Positions 16,222 to 23,312 of a DNA stretch of 64,000 nucleotides are shown here, piece by piece. A model generated the notes under the pieces. It worked only from the letters and a program-made list of their open reading frames with translations, was not told where the DNA came from and did no database searches. The DNA is from Rossellomorea marisflavi. Its GTDB lineage: Bacteria; Bacillota; Bacilli; Bacillales; Bacillaceae_B. Position 1 is the stretch's first letter; the number at the start of each line of letters is the position of its first letter. The stretch is taken from assembly GCF_022170785.1 (NCBI RefSeq), contig NZ_CP081870.1, forward strand, positions 1,104,001-1,168,000, given 5' to 3'. Made by a program: the position numbers and the translations under genes.

Positions 16222-17220
16222 TTACACGTCTTTCTTCTTCGAAAACATCTCATACAATTTGCTCAAACTTTTGGGATCCAGATCGATATCGTTTTCGTAC
16301 GCATATTTGATGGCGTAGCCGAGGGCGAGGGTCATTCCGCCTGCGATGCTGGCTCCTGCAGCCATTCCTGCTCCCGGGACGAGTTTGACGATCTGCCTGA
16401 ACAGGGTTTTCCCGACGTTGCCGGTGAGGGTGGCGATGGTGAGCTCCTTCGCCTTGTTCTTTGTCAGGGGCTTGTCGTAAAGGGTGGCGAGCTTGACCAT
16501 CATGCCGACCTGGATGGCGGTGAGGGGCACCATGTCGGAGCCCGGGATCGGAGAAGCACCGATGGCCGTGGAGGATCCCGCTGCTGCGATGATCCATTTA
16601 TTCGCCGTCGATGATTTTTCCTTCAGGTGTTTAGCGAAAAGGATATCTTTTTTTTTCTCCTTGAGGATATCTAGGATCGCACCACGAAGCATCTCCATAT
16701 TCTCGCCTGTCTTGGAAGAGATCGGGGTCACTTTGTAGCGGTAATTCGTATGATCCTGGATGTACTTCACCAGACCTGGAATATCTTCTGCCGCATCGAT
16801 CTTGTTCAACACGAAGATGATGTTCCGGTTGATCTTGCGGACCTCTTCGAATGTCTTCCGCTCTCCTTCAGAGAACACGGTTCCAGCCGCATTGAGGAAG
16901 AAGAGGATCACATCGGCTTCCTTATAGAACTTCATCGTTTCGGCGGAATTCTGCTGATTGATGTCATCAAGTCCGGGTGTATCGGCAAAAATGATCTTAT
17001 CGGTATAGGCGTACTTCTCGATGAGGGAGGTCTCCCCGGGCTGAGCGCCGACCTTCGCGACTTCATCGCCCATGAGCATATTGATCGTTGATGATTTACC
17101 AGCGTTCACATCCCCGATCATGGCGAAGACGATCTCCTTCTCGAGCTGAGCGTTGATTTCATTCACTTCTTGGTCGTAGGCCTGTTCGAATTCTTTATCA
17201 TGAAAAGAAAACACGTTCAT
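16222..17220 (-). CDS. Dynamin/Era-like GTPase with C-terminal DUF697-type membrane domain
   Basis: About 332 aa. The G domain has the Walker A loop GDVNAGKSS (37-45), switch II DTPG (81-84) and NKID (140-143). A hydrophobic C-terminal region from about residue 205 (WIIAAAGSSTAIGASPIPGSDMVPLTAIQVGMM, then a glycine-rich helix pair near 265-300) resembles DUF697/YcjF-like membrane association. The family is thought to act on membranes or in stress; its role here is unknown. Start choice is uncertain: AAGGAG lies two bases before the ATG at 17220 but eight before an in-frame GTG at 17214. Confidence 0.82.
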   Translation of the reverse strand: MNVFSFHDKEFEQAYDQEVNEINAQLEKEIVFAMIGDVNAGKSSTINMLMGDEVAKVGAQPGETSLIEKYAYTDKIIFADTPGLDDINQQNSAETMKFYKEADVILFFLNAAGTVFSEGERKTFEEVRKINRNIIFVLNKIDAAEDIPGLVKYIQDHTNYRYKVTPISSKTGENMEMLRGAILDILKEKKKDILFAKHLKEKSSTANKWIIAAAGSSTAIGASPIPGSDMVPLTAIQVGMMVKLATLYDKPLTKNKAKELTIATLTGNVGKTLFRQIVKLVPGAGMAAGASIAGGMTLALGYAIKYAYENDIDLDPKSLSKLYEMFSKKKDV

Positions 17221-17320
17221 CACTCCTTATCCTAATAGTAGCAGAATGTGGAGAAAGCCGGAAGCGCGGACCTCCGCCTCCGTAGTATAATGATGGAAAA
17301 AAGGAAGAAGGCGGCCCGTC

Positions 17321-17752
17321 ATGAAAATCATCCCTTATCAACCTGGATTCGGTCCGGAAACCGTGAAGATGTGGAGGGAGAGCAAGGAAGCAGCCATCGG
17401 CCAAAAGGAAATCCATTCCTTCGAGGACCATCTCTATTTCCTGAATGAAATCCTGCCCGCAACCCATGATGTAGAAATCGCCATTTCAAACGAATCGGTG
17501 ATCGGGATCATCGCCTACAACAGGACTGAGATCAGTCAGCTTTATATCCATAATGACCATCACGGGAAGGGCGTCGGGACGGCACTTCTGACACGTGCCA
17601 AGGAAGCCTCATCCGGCATCGTGACCCTTTATACCTTCGAAGTGAATGAGGGAGCCAGGCGATTTTATGAAAAGCACGGCTTCCGCATCATCGGCCGGGG
17701 ACATGAGAATGAGGAGCAGCTGCCTGACCTTCTTTACGAATGGCGACGCTGA
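17321..17752 (+). CDS. GNAT family N-acetyltransferase
   Basis: The 143-aa protein is a single GNAT domain that transfers an acetyl group from acetyl-CoA. The acetyl-CoA loop is HHGKGVGTALLTRAKE (R/Q-x-x-G-x-G/A with H in place of R), preceded by strand 4 (ISQLYIHND). The C-terminal NEGARRFYEKHGF motif is typical. The acceptor is unknown. It is convergent with the ASCH gene, with only four bases between the stop codons. Confidence 0.88.
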   Translation: MKIIPYQPGFGPETVKMWRESKEAAIGQKEIHSFEDHLYFLNEILPATHDVEIAISNESVIGIIAYNRTEISQLYIHNDHHGKGVGTALLTRAKEASSGIVTLYTFEVNEGARRFYEKHGFRIIGRGHENEEQLPDLLYEWRR

Positions 17753-17756
17753 TCCC

Positions 17757-18173
17757 TTATCGTATCTTCACAAGGATTGATTCCTTGCGTACCAGATCGA
17801 CGAGGGCAGGGTAGCGATCGAGATAGGCATAGCTCTGGGGAGCGTGGAATCCGAAGTGCTCCTTCAGATAAGCAAACGGGATCGGGTCCTCCAGACGCCA
17901 TAGCTCGAGGATGGGGAAAGCGAACCGGTACTTGGTGCCACCCTCGTTGAAGCTGGCATCACCATCCCCTCGAACCTCCACTTGCTCCGGGAATTCAACG
18001 GGATTAGCGGTCCTGGCTATGTAGGTGAGGGCAGATGACGGGGCCGATTCATAGATCCACAGGAAATCCGTCGGCCGTTTCGGTTTCACGCTCCGGAATT
18101 CATGCACCTTCTTGCCTTCGGATATCAGGGTGCAGTACTGGGGGTGTATGCTGATGAACATACCTTGCTCCAT
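17757..18173 (-). CDS. ASCH-domain-like protein
   Basis: The 138-aa protein starts MFISIHPQYCTLISEGKKVHEFR after a few residues. This resembles the ASCH/PUA-like opening ISI-P-y---I--G-K--EFR, followed by WIYESAPSSAL. ASCH proteins bind RNA or modified nucleosides, and some are N4-acetylcytidine amidohydrolases. The middle (WRLEDPIPFAYLKEHFGFHAPQSYAYLD) is helical. AGGAGG precedes the ATG. The family is judged from the N-terminus only. Confidence 0.6.
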   Translation of the reverse strand: MEQGMFISIHPQYCTLISEGKKVHEFRSVKPKRPTDFLWIYESAPSSALTYIARTANPVEFPEQVEVRGDGDASFNEGGTKYRFAFPILELWRLEDPIPFAYLKEHFGFHAPQSYAYLDRYPALVDLVRKESILVKIR

Positions 18174-18233
18174 TGGGATGCCTCCTTTTTTATTAGCTGT
18201 ATGCCTTGATTATAACAGGAAGAAATCCCTGCA

Positions 18234-18267
18234 TTTTCACCAAATTTTCATTTCTCTTTGCTACATT
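18234..18267 (+). promoter_or_regulatory. Direct-repeat response-regulator site and promoter, copy A
   Basis: TTTTCA at 18234 and again at 18245 (11-bp period) is followed after exactly 11 bases by TACATT at 18262-18267. The same layout occurs at 21110. An 11-bp-spaced direct repeat is the usual footprint of OmpR/PhoB-type regulators; this copy precedes the regulator gene itself. Confidence 0.7.
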
Positions 18268-18296
18268 GGACAAAAAAGGACGAAGGGGTGGCAGAT

Positions 18297-18959
18297 ATGC
18301 ATATTTTACTGGCAGAAGACGATGAAACACTCGGTGAGCTGATTGTCCATTTATTGAAGAAAAAAGGGGTGGAGCGCATTGATTGGGTGGTCAGCGGGGA
18401 AGAGGCCCATGACTATGCCCTAGCGTCCTATTATGATGTGATCATCATGGACTGGATGATGCCTGGCGGGGACGGAGTCGAAATCTGCCGGCGCCTCAGG
18501 TCCGGTGGTTATGGAGGTGCGATCCTCATGCTCACGGCCCGTGACGGCGTGGAGGATTGTGTGGAAGGATTCGAGGCGGGGGCCGATGATTATCTGGTGA
18601 AACCCTTTGAGATTGCAGAGCTTCATGCCAGGCTCAAAGCCCTGTCCAGACGGAATCTTGCCCCTTTGCAATCAGAAACCATCGGCATCAGGGGATTCAC
18701 ATTGAACCGGACGAGCCACAGCCTTATGCGGGACGGGGAGGAAATCTACCTTACCCCCCGGGAATTCCAGCTCCTCGACATACTGGTCCGCAATCAGAAT
18801 CAGGCGCTCTCGCGGGACCTGCTCCTCGACCGGATATGGGGGATCGATGCCGACGTTTCACACAAGACCGTGGATGCCACTGTCAAATTACTAAGGAAGA
18901 AAATCGGCGAAGGCCTGATTGAAACCGTCAGGGGAGTGGGGTACCGGATTGAAACGTAA
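18297..18959 (+). CDS. OmpR/PhoB family response regulator
   Basis: The 220-aa protein starts at the ATG at 18297 (AAGGGGTGG upstream). The receiver domain (1-115) has the acidic pair Glu7/Asp8-Asp9, the phosphorylated Asp52 in IIMDWMMPGGDG, and Lys in YLVKPFE. The C-terminal winged helix (about 128-220) shows LTPREFQLLDILVRN and SHKTVDATVKLLRKKIGEGLIETVRGVGYRIE. Its gene overlaps that of the sensor kinase. The direct-repeat promoter before it is repeated before the acidic peptide-ApbE-reductase operon, which is therefore its probable target. Confidence 0.95.
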   Translation: MHILLAEDDETLGELIVHLLKKKGVERIDWVVSGEEAHDYALASYYDVIIMDWMMPGGDGVEICRRLRSGGYGGAILMLTARDGVEDCVEGFEAGADDYLVKPFEIAELHARLKALSRRNLAPLQSETIGIRGFTLNRTSHSLMRDGEEIYLTPREFQLLDILVRNQNQALSRDLLLDRIWGIDADVSHKTVDATVKLLRKKIGEGLIETVRGVGYRIET

Positions 18960-20322
18960 ATCGATTTTTTCTCGAAGGCAGCCAAGGGACCTGTTCACGA
19001 GAACCCGCATGCAGCTCACGCTTTTTAACAGTGTCATCATCACCGCCTTTCTAGTGGTGTTCATCCTGTTGGCTCTGTTCATCGTCTATAAGACTGTGCT
19101 GTACGACCAGGAACAGGAACTCAAGGGCCTGGCGGAACATGAGGTCAAGGAACTGCAGGAACTCGGTGCCCACAGGCGTGGAGAACCGAGGGGGGAGGAG
19201 CGACCGGCCGTCCTTAGCGAAAATCAGGTGTTCTATTATATCCTCGACAAAGATGGGGAGCCCTTGCAAACGAACGAAATCTATCCGGATCTGAGGGATA
19301 CCTTCCTAGATAAGCTATCCGACTGGAAACCGGAAGAACGCCAGATCCGCCAAGACTCCATCGACGTGACGGAGAATGAAGGGTATGAGGATTTCGATCT
19401 CAGGATCCTTATGCAGTCCCAGCCCATCACATCACAGGGAGAGTTGGTGGGAAGGATGTATATCGGTCTCGATATCTCTTCCTTTTACCGATTGTTCAAA
19501 TGGATCCTGGTCGTCTTCGGGGCCCTTGCCGTTCTATTCGTCACACTGGGGGTCTGGCTCAGTTCCCTCATGTCTAAGCGCGCCCTCGTCCCGATCCAGC
19601 AGTCCTACCGGCGACAGCAGGAATTTGTAGCGGATGCGTCCCACGAACTCCGGACACCCTTGAGCGTCATCCTGTCCTCTGTGGAAGCACTCGAGATGGG
19701 GGACGAAGAATCTGATCCGTTTACAAGGAAAATGGTGAAAGGATTGAAAGCCGAGGTGAAAAGGATGAACCGCCTCATCGGCGACCTTCTCACCCTTGCA
19801 CGCTCAGATGATGAAGGAAAAGCCCGACTGGTCTTGAAGAAGGAAGAGTTCGACTTCGCACCTGATGCGGAGAAGATCCTTCAAACCTTTGACCGTCTGG
19901 CCCGGGACAAATCAATCACGCTCAGCCTTGAATCGTCAGGAGAACTCTTTATCCATGGTGACCGCGACAAGCTGATCCAGCTTTTGTATATCCTCTTGGA
20001 CAACAGCATCAAATATACCCCGGATGGCGGCCGCGTGACTCTCGCCTGCAGGATCGACCAAAACCTCTCGGGGAGAACGCTCATCCTCTCCGTACAAGAT
20101 ACGGGAATCGGCATCGGGAAAGAGGAGCAGCTTCGCATCTTTGACCGGTTTTATCGTGTGGATAAAGCAAGGACACGGAAGGAAGGTGGTCACGGCCTCG
20201 GGTTGTCCATTGCCAAATGGATTGTCGAGGGACATGAAGGTGTGATTTCCGTCCAAAGTGAAAGTGGTGGAGGTTCGGAATTCCGCGTGGTGATTCCACT
20301 TCCACCAGAACGTCCAATGTGA
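18949..20322 (+). CDS. Sensor histidine kinase
   Basis: The TTG at 18949 overlaps the regulator gene by 11 bases and sits behind GGGGAGTGGGGT, so translation is coupled; this gives 457 aa. Two membrane helices (about 26-48 and 184-206) enclose an extracellular domain of about 130 residues with an Arg/Glu-rich loop. The phosphorylated histidine is His232 in DASHELRTPLSV. ATP-binding boxes follow: LLDNSIKYTP (N), DTGIGIG (G1) and GGHGLGLSIAKWIVEGHEG (G2). The signal is unknown; because the probable target is a membrane redox operon, a redox or metal cue is a guess. Confidence 0.93.
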   Translation: MKRKSIFSRRQPRDLFTRTRMQLTLFNSVIITAFLVVFILLALFIVYKTVLYDQEQELKGLAEHEVKELQELGAHRRGEPRGEERPAVLSENQVFYYILDKDGEPLQTNEIYPDLRDTFLDKLSDWKPEERQIRQDSIDVTENEGYEDFDLRILMQSQPITSQGELVGRMYIGLDISSFYRLFKWILVVFGALAVLFVTLGVWLSSLMSKRALVPIQQSYRRQQEFVADASHELRTPLSVILSSVEALEMGDEESDPFTRKMVKGLKAEVKRMNRLIGDLLTLARSDDEGKARLVLKKEEFDFAPDAEKILQTFDRLARDKSITLSLESSGELFIHGDRDKLIQLLYILLDNSIKYTPDGGRVTLACRIDQNLSGRTLILSVQDTGIGIGKEEQLRIFDRFYRVDKARTRKEGGHGLGLSIAKWIVEGHEGVISVQSESGGGSEFRVVIPLPPERPM

Positions 20323-20331
20323 TTTTTTACT

Positions 20332-20362
20332 AAAAGCTCCTATTGATGAGGGGCTTTTTGTT
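20332..20362 (+). terminator. Probable terminator of the two-component operon
   Basis: A 9-bp stem, AAAAGCTCC with GGGGCTTTT, contains one G-T pair and runs into TTTTTG, ten bases after the kinase stop. Confidence 0.65.
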
Positions 20363-20458
20363 TTTTCCTCCTAAAGTCGTAGAGATTCTTCCACCCCCTT
20401 GCCGAAGCAGGTCCCGTGAGAGAACGATATGCTGAGAGTAGTAGAGGAGTGGAGACAG

Positions 20459-21103
20459 ATGAAGTTGTTTCATTATCACTGGTGGACGGACAAAGTAGAA
20501 GAAATGGAGGCATGGTACCGAGGAATCGGGTTTGAGACGCGGCAACGAATCGGAAGGGCAAATGGGGAGATGCGGGAATTCAACCCTCCCCTCGAATGGG
20601 ATGAGTTCAGGCAAGAAAATGTCCAATTCCGCATCATCGAAATGTTACAGGGCCAGGTGAACATCACGTTCGGTCAGGGAAAGCGGGACCGGTTCGATCA
20701 TATAGGATTCCTGGTGGACGATTTGGAGCATGACGAAGTGCTGAAAAATGCTGCTCTTCTCGGATGGAGGATAGACGAAGGGGAACGAAGGACATTCATT
20801 TCCACCCCATGGAGATTCAGGGTGGAGCTTCAGCGGCGAAAAGAAGCCGTACGGTCGGAAGCATTCCCTTCCCTCACAAGGCTTGAGCTGAACATCGACC
20901 GTCCAGGCAGGCTTTCTGCGTTGGCAGAGCTTCTTGGAGCGGAAGCAGAGGACAAGGGGGGAATCTGCCTGATCCGTAAAGGGGAGTGGGAGGTCAAACT
21001 ATCACGCGGACCGGAATGCGGCCTTCAATCAGTGAAGGTTCGACAGCCTGCCTCATTCACGGGGACCGATCCCGTCGGCGTCTTGATCACTTCAACAATC
21101 TGA
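20459..21103 (+). CDS. VOC (glyoxalase/bleomycin-resistance) family protein
   Basis: The 214-aa protein starts MKLFHYHWWTDKVEEMEAWYRGIGF after GAGGAGTGGAG. The N-terminal VOC module is clear (WY-x-x-I/L-GF, then DRFDHIGFLVDDLEHDEVLKNAALLGW near 80-107). The C-terminal third repeats a weaker module (TRLELNIDRPGRLSALAELLGAEAEDKG), so it is a two-module protein. The family includes lyases, dioxygenases and binding proteins for small compounds. It lies between the kinase gene and the ApbE operon, but terminators and a new promoter separate it from both. Confidence 0.75.
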   Translation: MKLFHYHWWTDKVEEMEAWYRGIGFETRQRIGRANGEMREFNPPLEWDEFRQENVQFRIIEMLQGQVNITFGQGKRDRFDHIGFLVDDLEHDEVLKNAALLGWRIDEGERRTFISTPWRFRVELQRRKEAVRSEAFPSLTRLELNIDRPGRLSALAELLGAEAEDKGGICLIRKGEWEVKLSRGPECGLQSVKVRQPASFTGTDPVGVLITSTI

Positions 21104-21109
21104 ACCGGC

Positions 21110-21143
21110 TTTTCACTCAATTTTCACCATTCCGTCGTACAGT
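21110..21143 (+). promoter_or_regulatory. Direct-repeat response-regulator site and promoter, copy B
   Basis: TTTTCA at 21110 and 21121 (11-bp period) is followed after 11 bases by TACAGT at 21138-21143. The 17 bases from 21110 match copy A (18234) at 15 positions, with identical spacing to the -10. It controls the acidic peptide-ApbE-reductase operon. Confidence 0.7.
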
Positions 21144-21174
21144 ATCCTTAATCAATGATAAAGGAGAATGAAGG

Positions 21175-21456
21175 ATGACGAAAAAGGTGAAATGGACAGT
21201 GATTTCAACGGTGACCTTGTCGCTTGTGACGTTTGGCGGTCTTGTCGCGGATCACACACAGGAGTTGAATGGTGCATCGGCAGAAGGGTCATTTGATGAC
21301 GGTGGAAGAAGCGGGGATCAGTCGATGATCCATGAAAGGGAAGATGGGGGAGAGTTCAACTTTGACCATGATGAGGATGAGGGTGATGCATACTTCCAGG
21401 CTCCGTCCGAAGGATTCAGTCAGGATCATGGCAGCTCGGGGGTGTCGAAGCGATGA
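21175..21456 (+). CDS. Small secreted acidic protein
   Basis: The 92-aa protein has a signal peptide: KKVKW, then a hydrophobic stretch to about residue 25, with possible cleavage after GASA. The mature part is almost entirely Asp, Glu, Gly, Ser and His (for example NFDHDEDEGDAY), so it is probably disordered and could bind cations. Its gene overlaps the ApbE-like gene by ATGA and starts the operon behind AAGGAG. No family is recognised. In ApbE/reductase loci a secreted partner often carries the covalent FMN, but this peptide has no convincing D-x-x-T/S-G-A-T/S acceptor motif. Confidence 0.7.
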   Translation: MTKKVKWTVISTVTLSLVTFGGLVADHTQELNGASAEGSFDDGGRSGDQSMIHEREDGGEFNFDHDEDEGDAYFQAPSEGFSQDHGSSGVSKR

Positions 21457-22346
21457 CCCATACATTTACAGCCATGAACGCAACCATCATGTCACACGGC
21501 CTCTCCTTTGAGCAGGAAAGAAAGCTGAAGGCCATGTTCAGGGGATTCGAAGAGAGGGCGAGCCGTTTCATCCCCGGGAATCCTGTGGATGAGCTCAATC
21601 AAGTACCAGCGGACGTTCCGGTATTTCTCGACGCTACGATAGCGGACCTTCTAGCGAAATCCCTCATCCTTACAAGAAAGGTCGGGTACAGGGTGAATCC
21701 GTTCATGGGACGATCCATGAAGGCAATCGGCTACACATCATCGTTTCATGAGTCTTACGTGCCTGAAATGTCTGGTGAACCAATTAGGGGCTTCACCTAT
21801 GAGCCGATGGAGTGGCTTACGAAGGAATGGATCATGAAGCTGGAAGACTTTCACTTCGACTTTGGCGGATTCGGGAAAGGGTATATCGCAGACCGTGCAC
21901 GGGAGATGCTCACTCGTGAAGGTGTCACGGACGCTTTGGTCAATGCGGGGGGCGATCTGGTGGCCATCGGTCGTCAGCGAGTCGGTATCGGGCACCCGAA
22001 GCTTCCGGGAAAAGATATGATCAAGCTTTTAATCGAGGACCTGGCGATGGCAACGTCAGGCATCCATCATCGACGCTGGAGCCATGAGGGAAAGGACTTT
22101 CATCACATCCTGAACGGGCGGACAGGCGAAGTAGCCACGAGTGACGTCGTGCAATCCACCGTGATCGCATCTTCTGCCATGGAGGCGGAGGTGGTCGCCA
22201 AGCTGTTCTGCATCCTTCCTTATGAAGAGGCGAAACGGGAGGCATCCAAATTCCCCGATGCGGCCTACTTTGTCTATCTGGATGATGGCCGCGTGGCAGC
22301 CGGGGGAAATAAAGGCCTTTACAGCGCCATGGAGGTGGCGGGATGA
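21453..22346 (+). CDS. ApbE-like FAD:protein FMN transferase
   Basis: ApbE enzymes move FMN from FAD onto a Ser or Thr of a partner protein. The 297-aa protein has the family marks: FDFGGFGKGYIADRAREML (about 136-155), VNAGGDLVAIG (about 165-175), ATSGIHHRRW (about 201-210), HHILNGRTGEVATSDV and the late VIASSAMEAEVVAKL segment. It has no signal peptide or lipobox, so unlike most ApbE proteins it should act in the cytoplasm. Its start and stop overlap the flanking genes by ATGA, giving a tight three-gene operon with the acidic peptide and a ferric-reductase-like protein. Confidence 0.85.
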   Translation: MTHTFTAMNATIMSHGLSFEQERKLKAMFRGFEERASRFIPGNPVDELNQVPADVPVFLDATIADLLAKSLILTRKVGYRVNPFMGRSMKAIGYTSSFHESYVPEMSGEPIRGFTYEPMEWLTKEWIMKLEDFHFDFGGFGKGYIADRAREMLTREGVTDALVNAGGDLVAIGRQRVGIGHPKLPGKDMIKLLIEDLAMATSGIHHRRWSHEGKDFHHILNGRTGEVATSDVVQSTVIASSAMEAEVVAKLFCILPYEEAKREASKFPDAAYFVYLDDGRVAAGGNKGLYSAMEVAG

Positions 22347-22882
22347 ATTGGATCTGGTTTGGCATCAGGATCCTTGGACTCACTTCTTATCTTCTCCTGA
22401 CCTTGTCGGTACTTGGCGGGATCCTGAGGGGGATACCGAAGAAGAAATTCTTCCTGCTCCAGTTCCATCAGCAAATCGGACAGATCGCCCTCCTTCTCGG
22501 TGGACTACACGGATTCCTCCTGCTGTTCGATTCCTATGAACCGTATAGCCTGGTCGGGCTCCTTGTTCCGTTTTCCTCCACCTATGAGCCGGTGTTGAGC
22601 GGGTTCGGGACGATTGGTCTCTATCTGCTGCTTATCGTCATCGTGACGTCCGATTTCATGAAAACGATCGGACGTGCAGTCTGGAAGAAAGCTCACTACC
22701 TTGCCTTCCCATCCTGGCTGTTGATCTGGGCACACGGATTGTTCATGGGCACAGAAGGAAGGGAAGAATGGGCACTGGTCATGTACGGTTCCACGTTCCT
22801 CCTTGTCCTGTTTGCCACGATTTACATGACGGCAGGGCGAAGGAAGCAGAAAAAGCCTGTGGATGCTCGCTCCGCCCACTGA
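22343..22882 (+). CDS. Ferric-reductase-like transmembrane protein
   Basis: The 179-aa protein has five hydrophobic segments. Paired histidines lie about 13 residues apart in FHQQIGQIALLLGGLHGFLL and again in KKAHYLAFPSWLLIWAHGLF. Such pairs on two helices bind b-type hemes in the ferric reductase / MsrQ-like family, so electron transfer across the membrane is likely. With the coupled ApbE gene it resembles extracytosolic flavin electron-transfer systems. The two-component system at 18.3-20.3 kb shares its promoter element, and so probably controls it. Confidence 0.82.
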   Translation: MNWIWFGIRILGLTSYLLLTLSVLGGILRGIPKKKFFLLQFHQQIGQIALLLGGLHGFLLLFDSYEPYSLVGLLVPFSSTYEPVLSGFGTIGLYLLLIVIVTSDFMKTIGRAVWKKAHYLAFPSWLLIWAHGLFMGTEGREEWALVMYGSTFLLVLFATIYMTAGRRKQKKPVDARSAH

Positions 22883-22884
22883 TC

Positions 22885-23180
22885 AAGAGGCTGGGACAAG
22901 AGTGTTTTAGGCATAGTAACACTCGAACGATCTTGCCTGAGATCGTTCGGGTTTTTGATTTGTTTCATGACCATTACGATTTACTTGATCCTAGCGATTG
23001 ATTGGAGTGCAAGACGAAGACTCCTGCGGGAAGTGTAGCTGATGTGAGACCCCGCAGGCTTGGCGAGGAGGCTCACGGGCTACCCGCGGAAAGCGAAGTC
23101 TTGCACGGAAAGCATGAGCGGTATAAAGAAGCCATACTGATATTGTTCGTCATGACCTTTTTGTTTTGTCCCAATCTCTT
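22885..23180. repeat. MITE-like intergenic repeat with terminal inverted repeats
   Basis: The 430 bases between 22883 and 23312 hold no convincing gene. AGAGGCTGGGACAAG at the left end (22885-22900) is matched inversely by TTTGTCCCAATCTCTT at 23165-23180 (13 of 16). Such GGCTGGGACAA repeats are frequent in Firmicutes. Inside are a strong terminator (CGAACGATCT / AGATCGTTCG then GGTTTTT, 22924-22956), which serves the reductase operon, and a 100-nt structured unit. Confidence 0.65.
23007..23106. repeat. Structured ~100-nt Bacillus intergenic repeat unit
   Basis: GTGCAAGAC (23007-23015) pairs with GTCTTGCAC (23098-23106), and an inner CCTGCGGG pairs with CCCGCAGG. The GAAGACTCCTGCGGGAA and CCGCGGAAAGCGAAGTC blocks belong to a repeat I recognise from many Bacillus genomes. 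Its function is not established. Confidence 0.7.
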
Positions 23181-23312
23181 CTCATTATCCTCCTCCATCA
23201 CACCTATCTTCATGAAAACGCTTCAGACGATTTTTAATCATAAAAAGATTCAGTTTATAGTGAATATTCCCATCGATTGTAATAAAATAGTATTTTGTGA
23301 GGAGGAAGCACC

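Noticed and set aside
21415..21456. Possible flavinylation motif near the end of the acidic peptide (DHGSSGVS).
   Set aside because: Spacing between Asp and Gly and the Val in place of Ala do not fit the D-x-x-S/T-G-A-S/T pattern.
23211..23225. cre-like TGAAAACGCTTCAG before the ABC exporter pair.
   Set aside because: The right half does not fit the consensus; at least three positions disagree.
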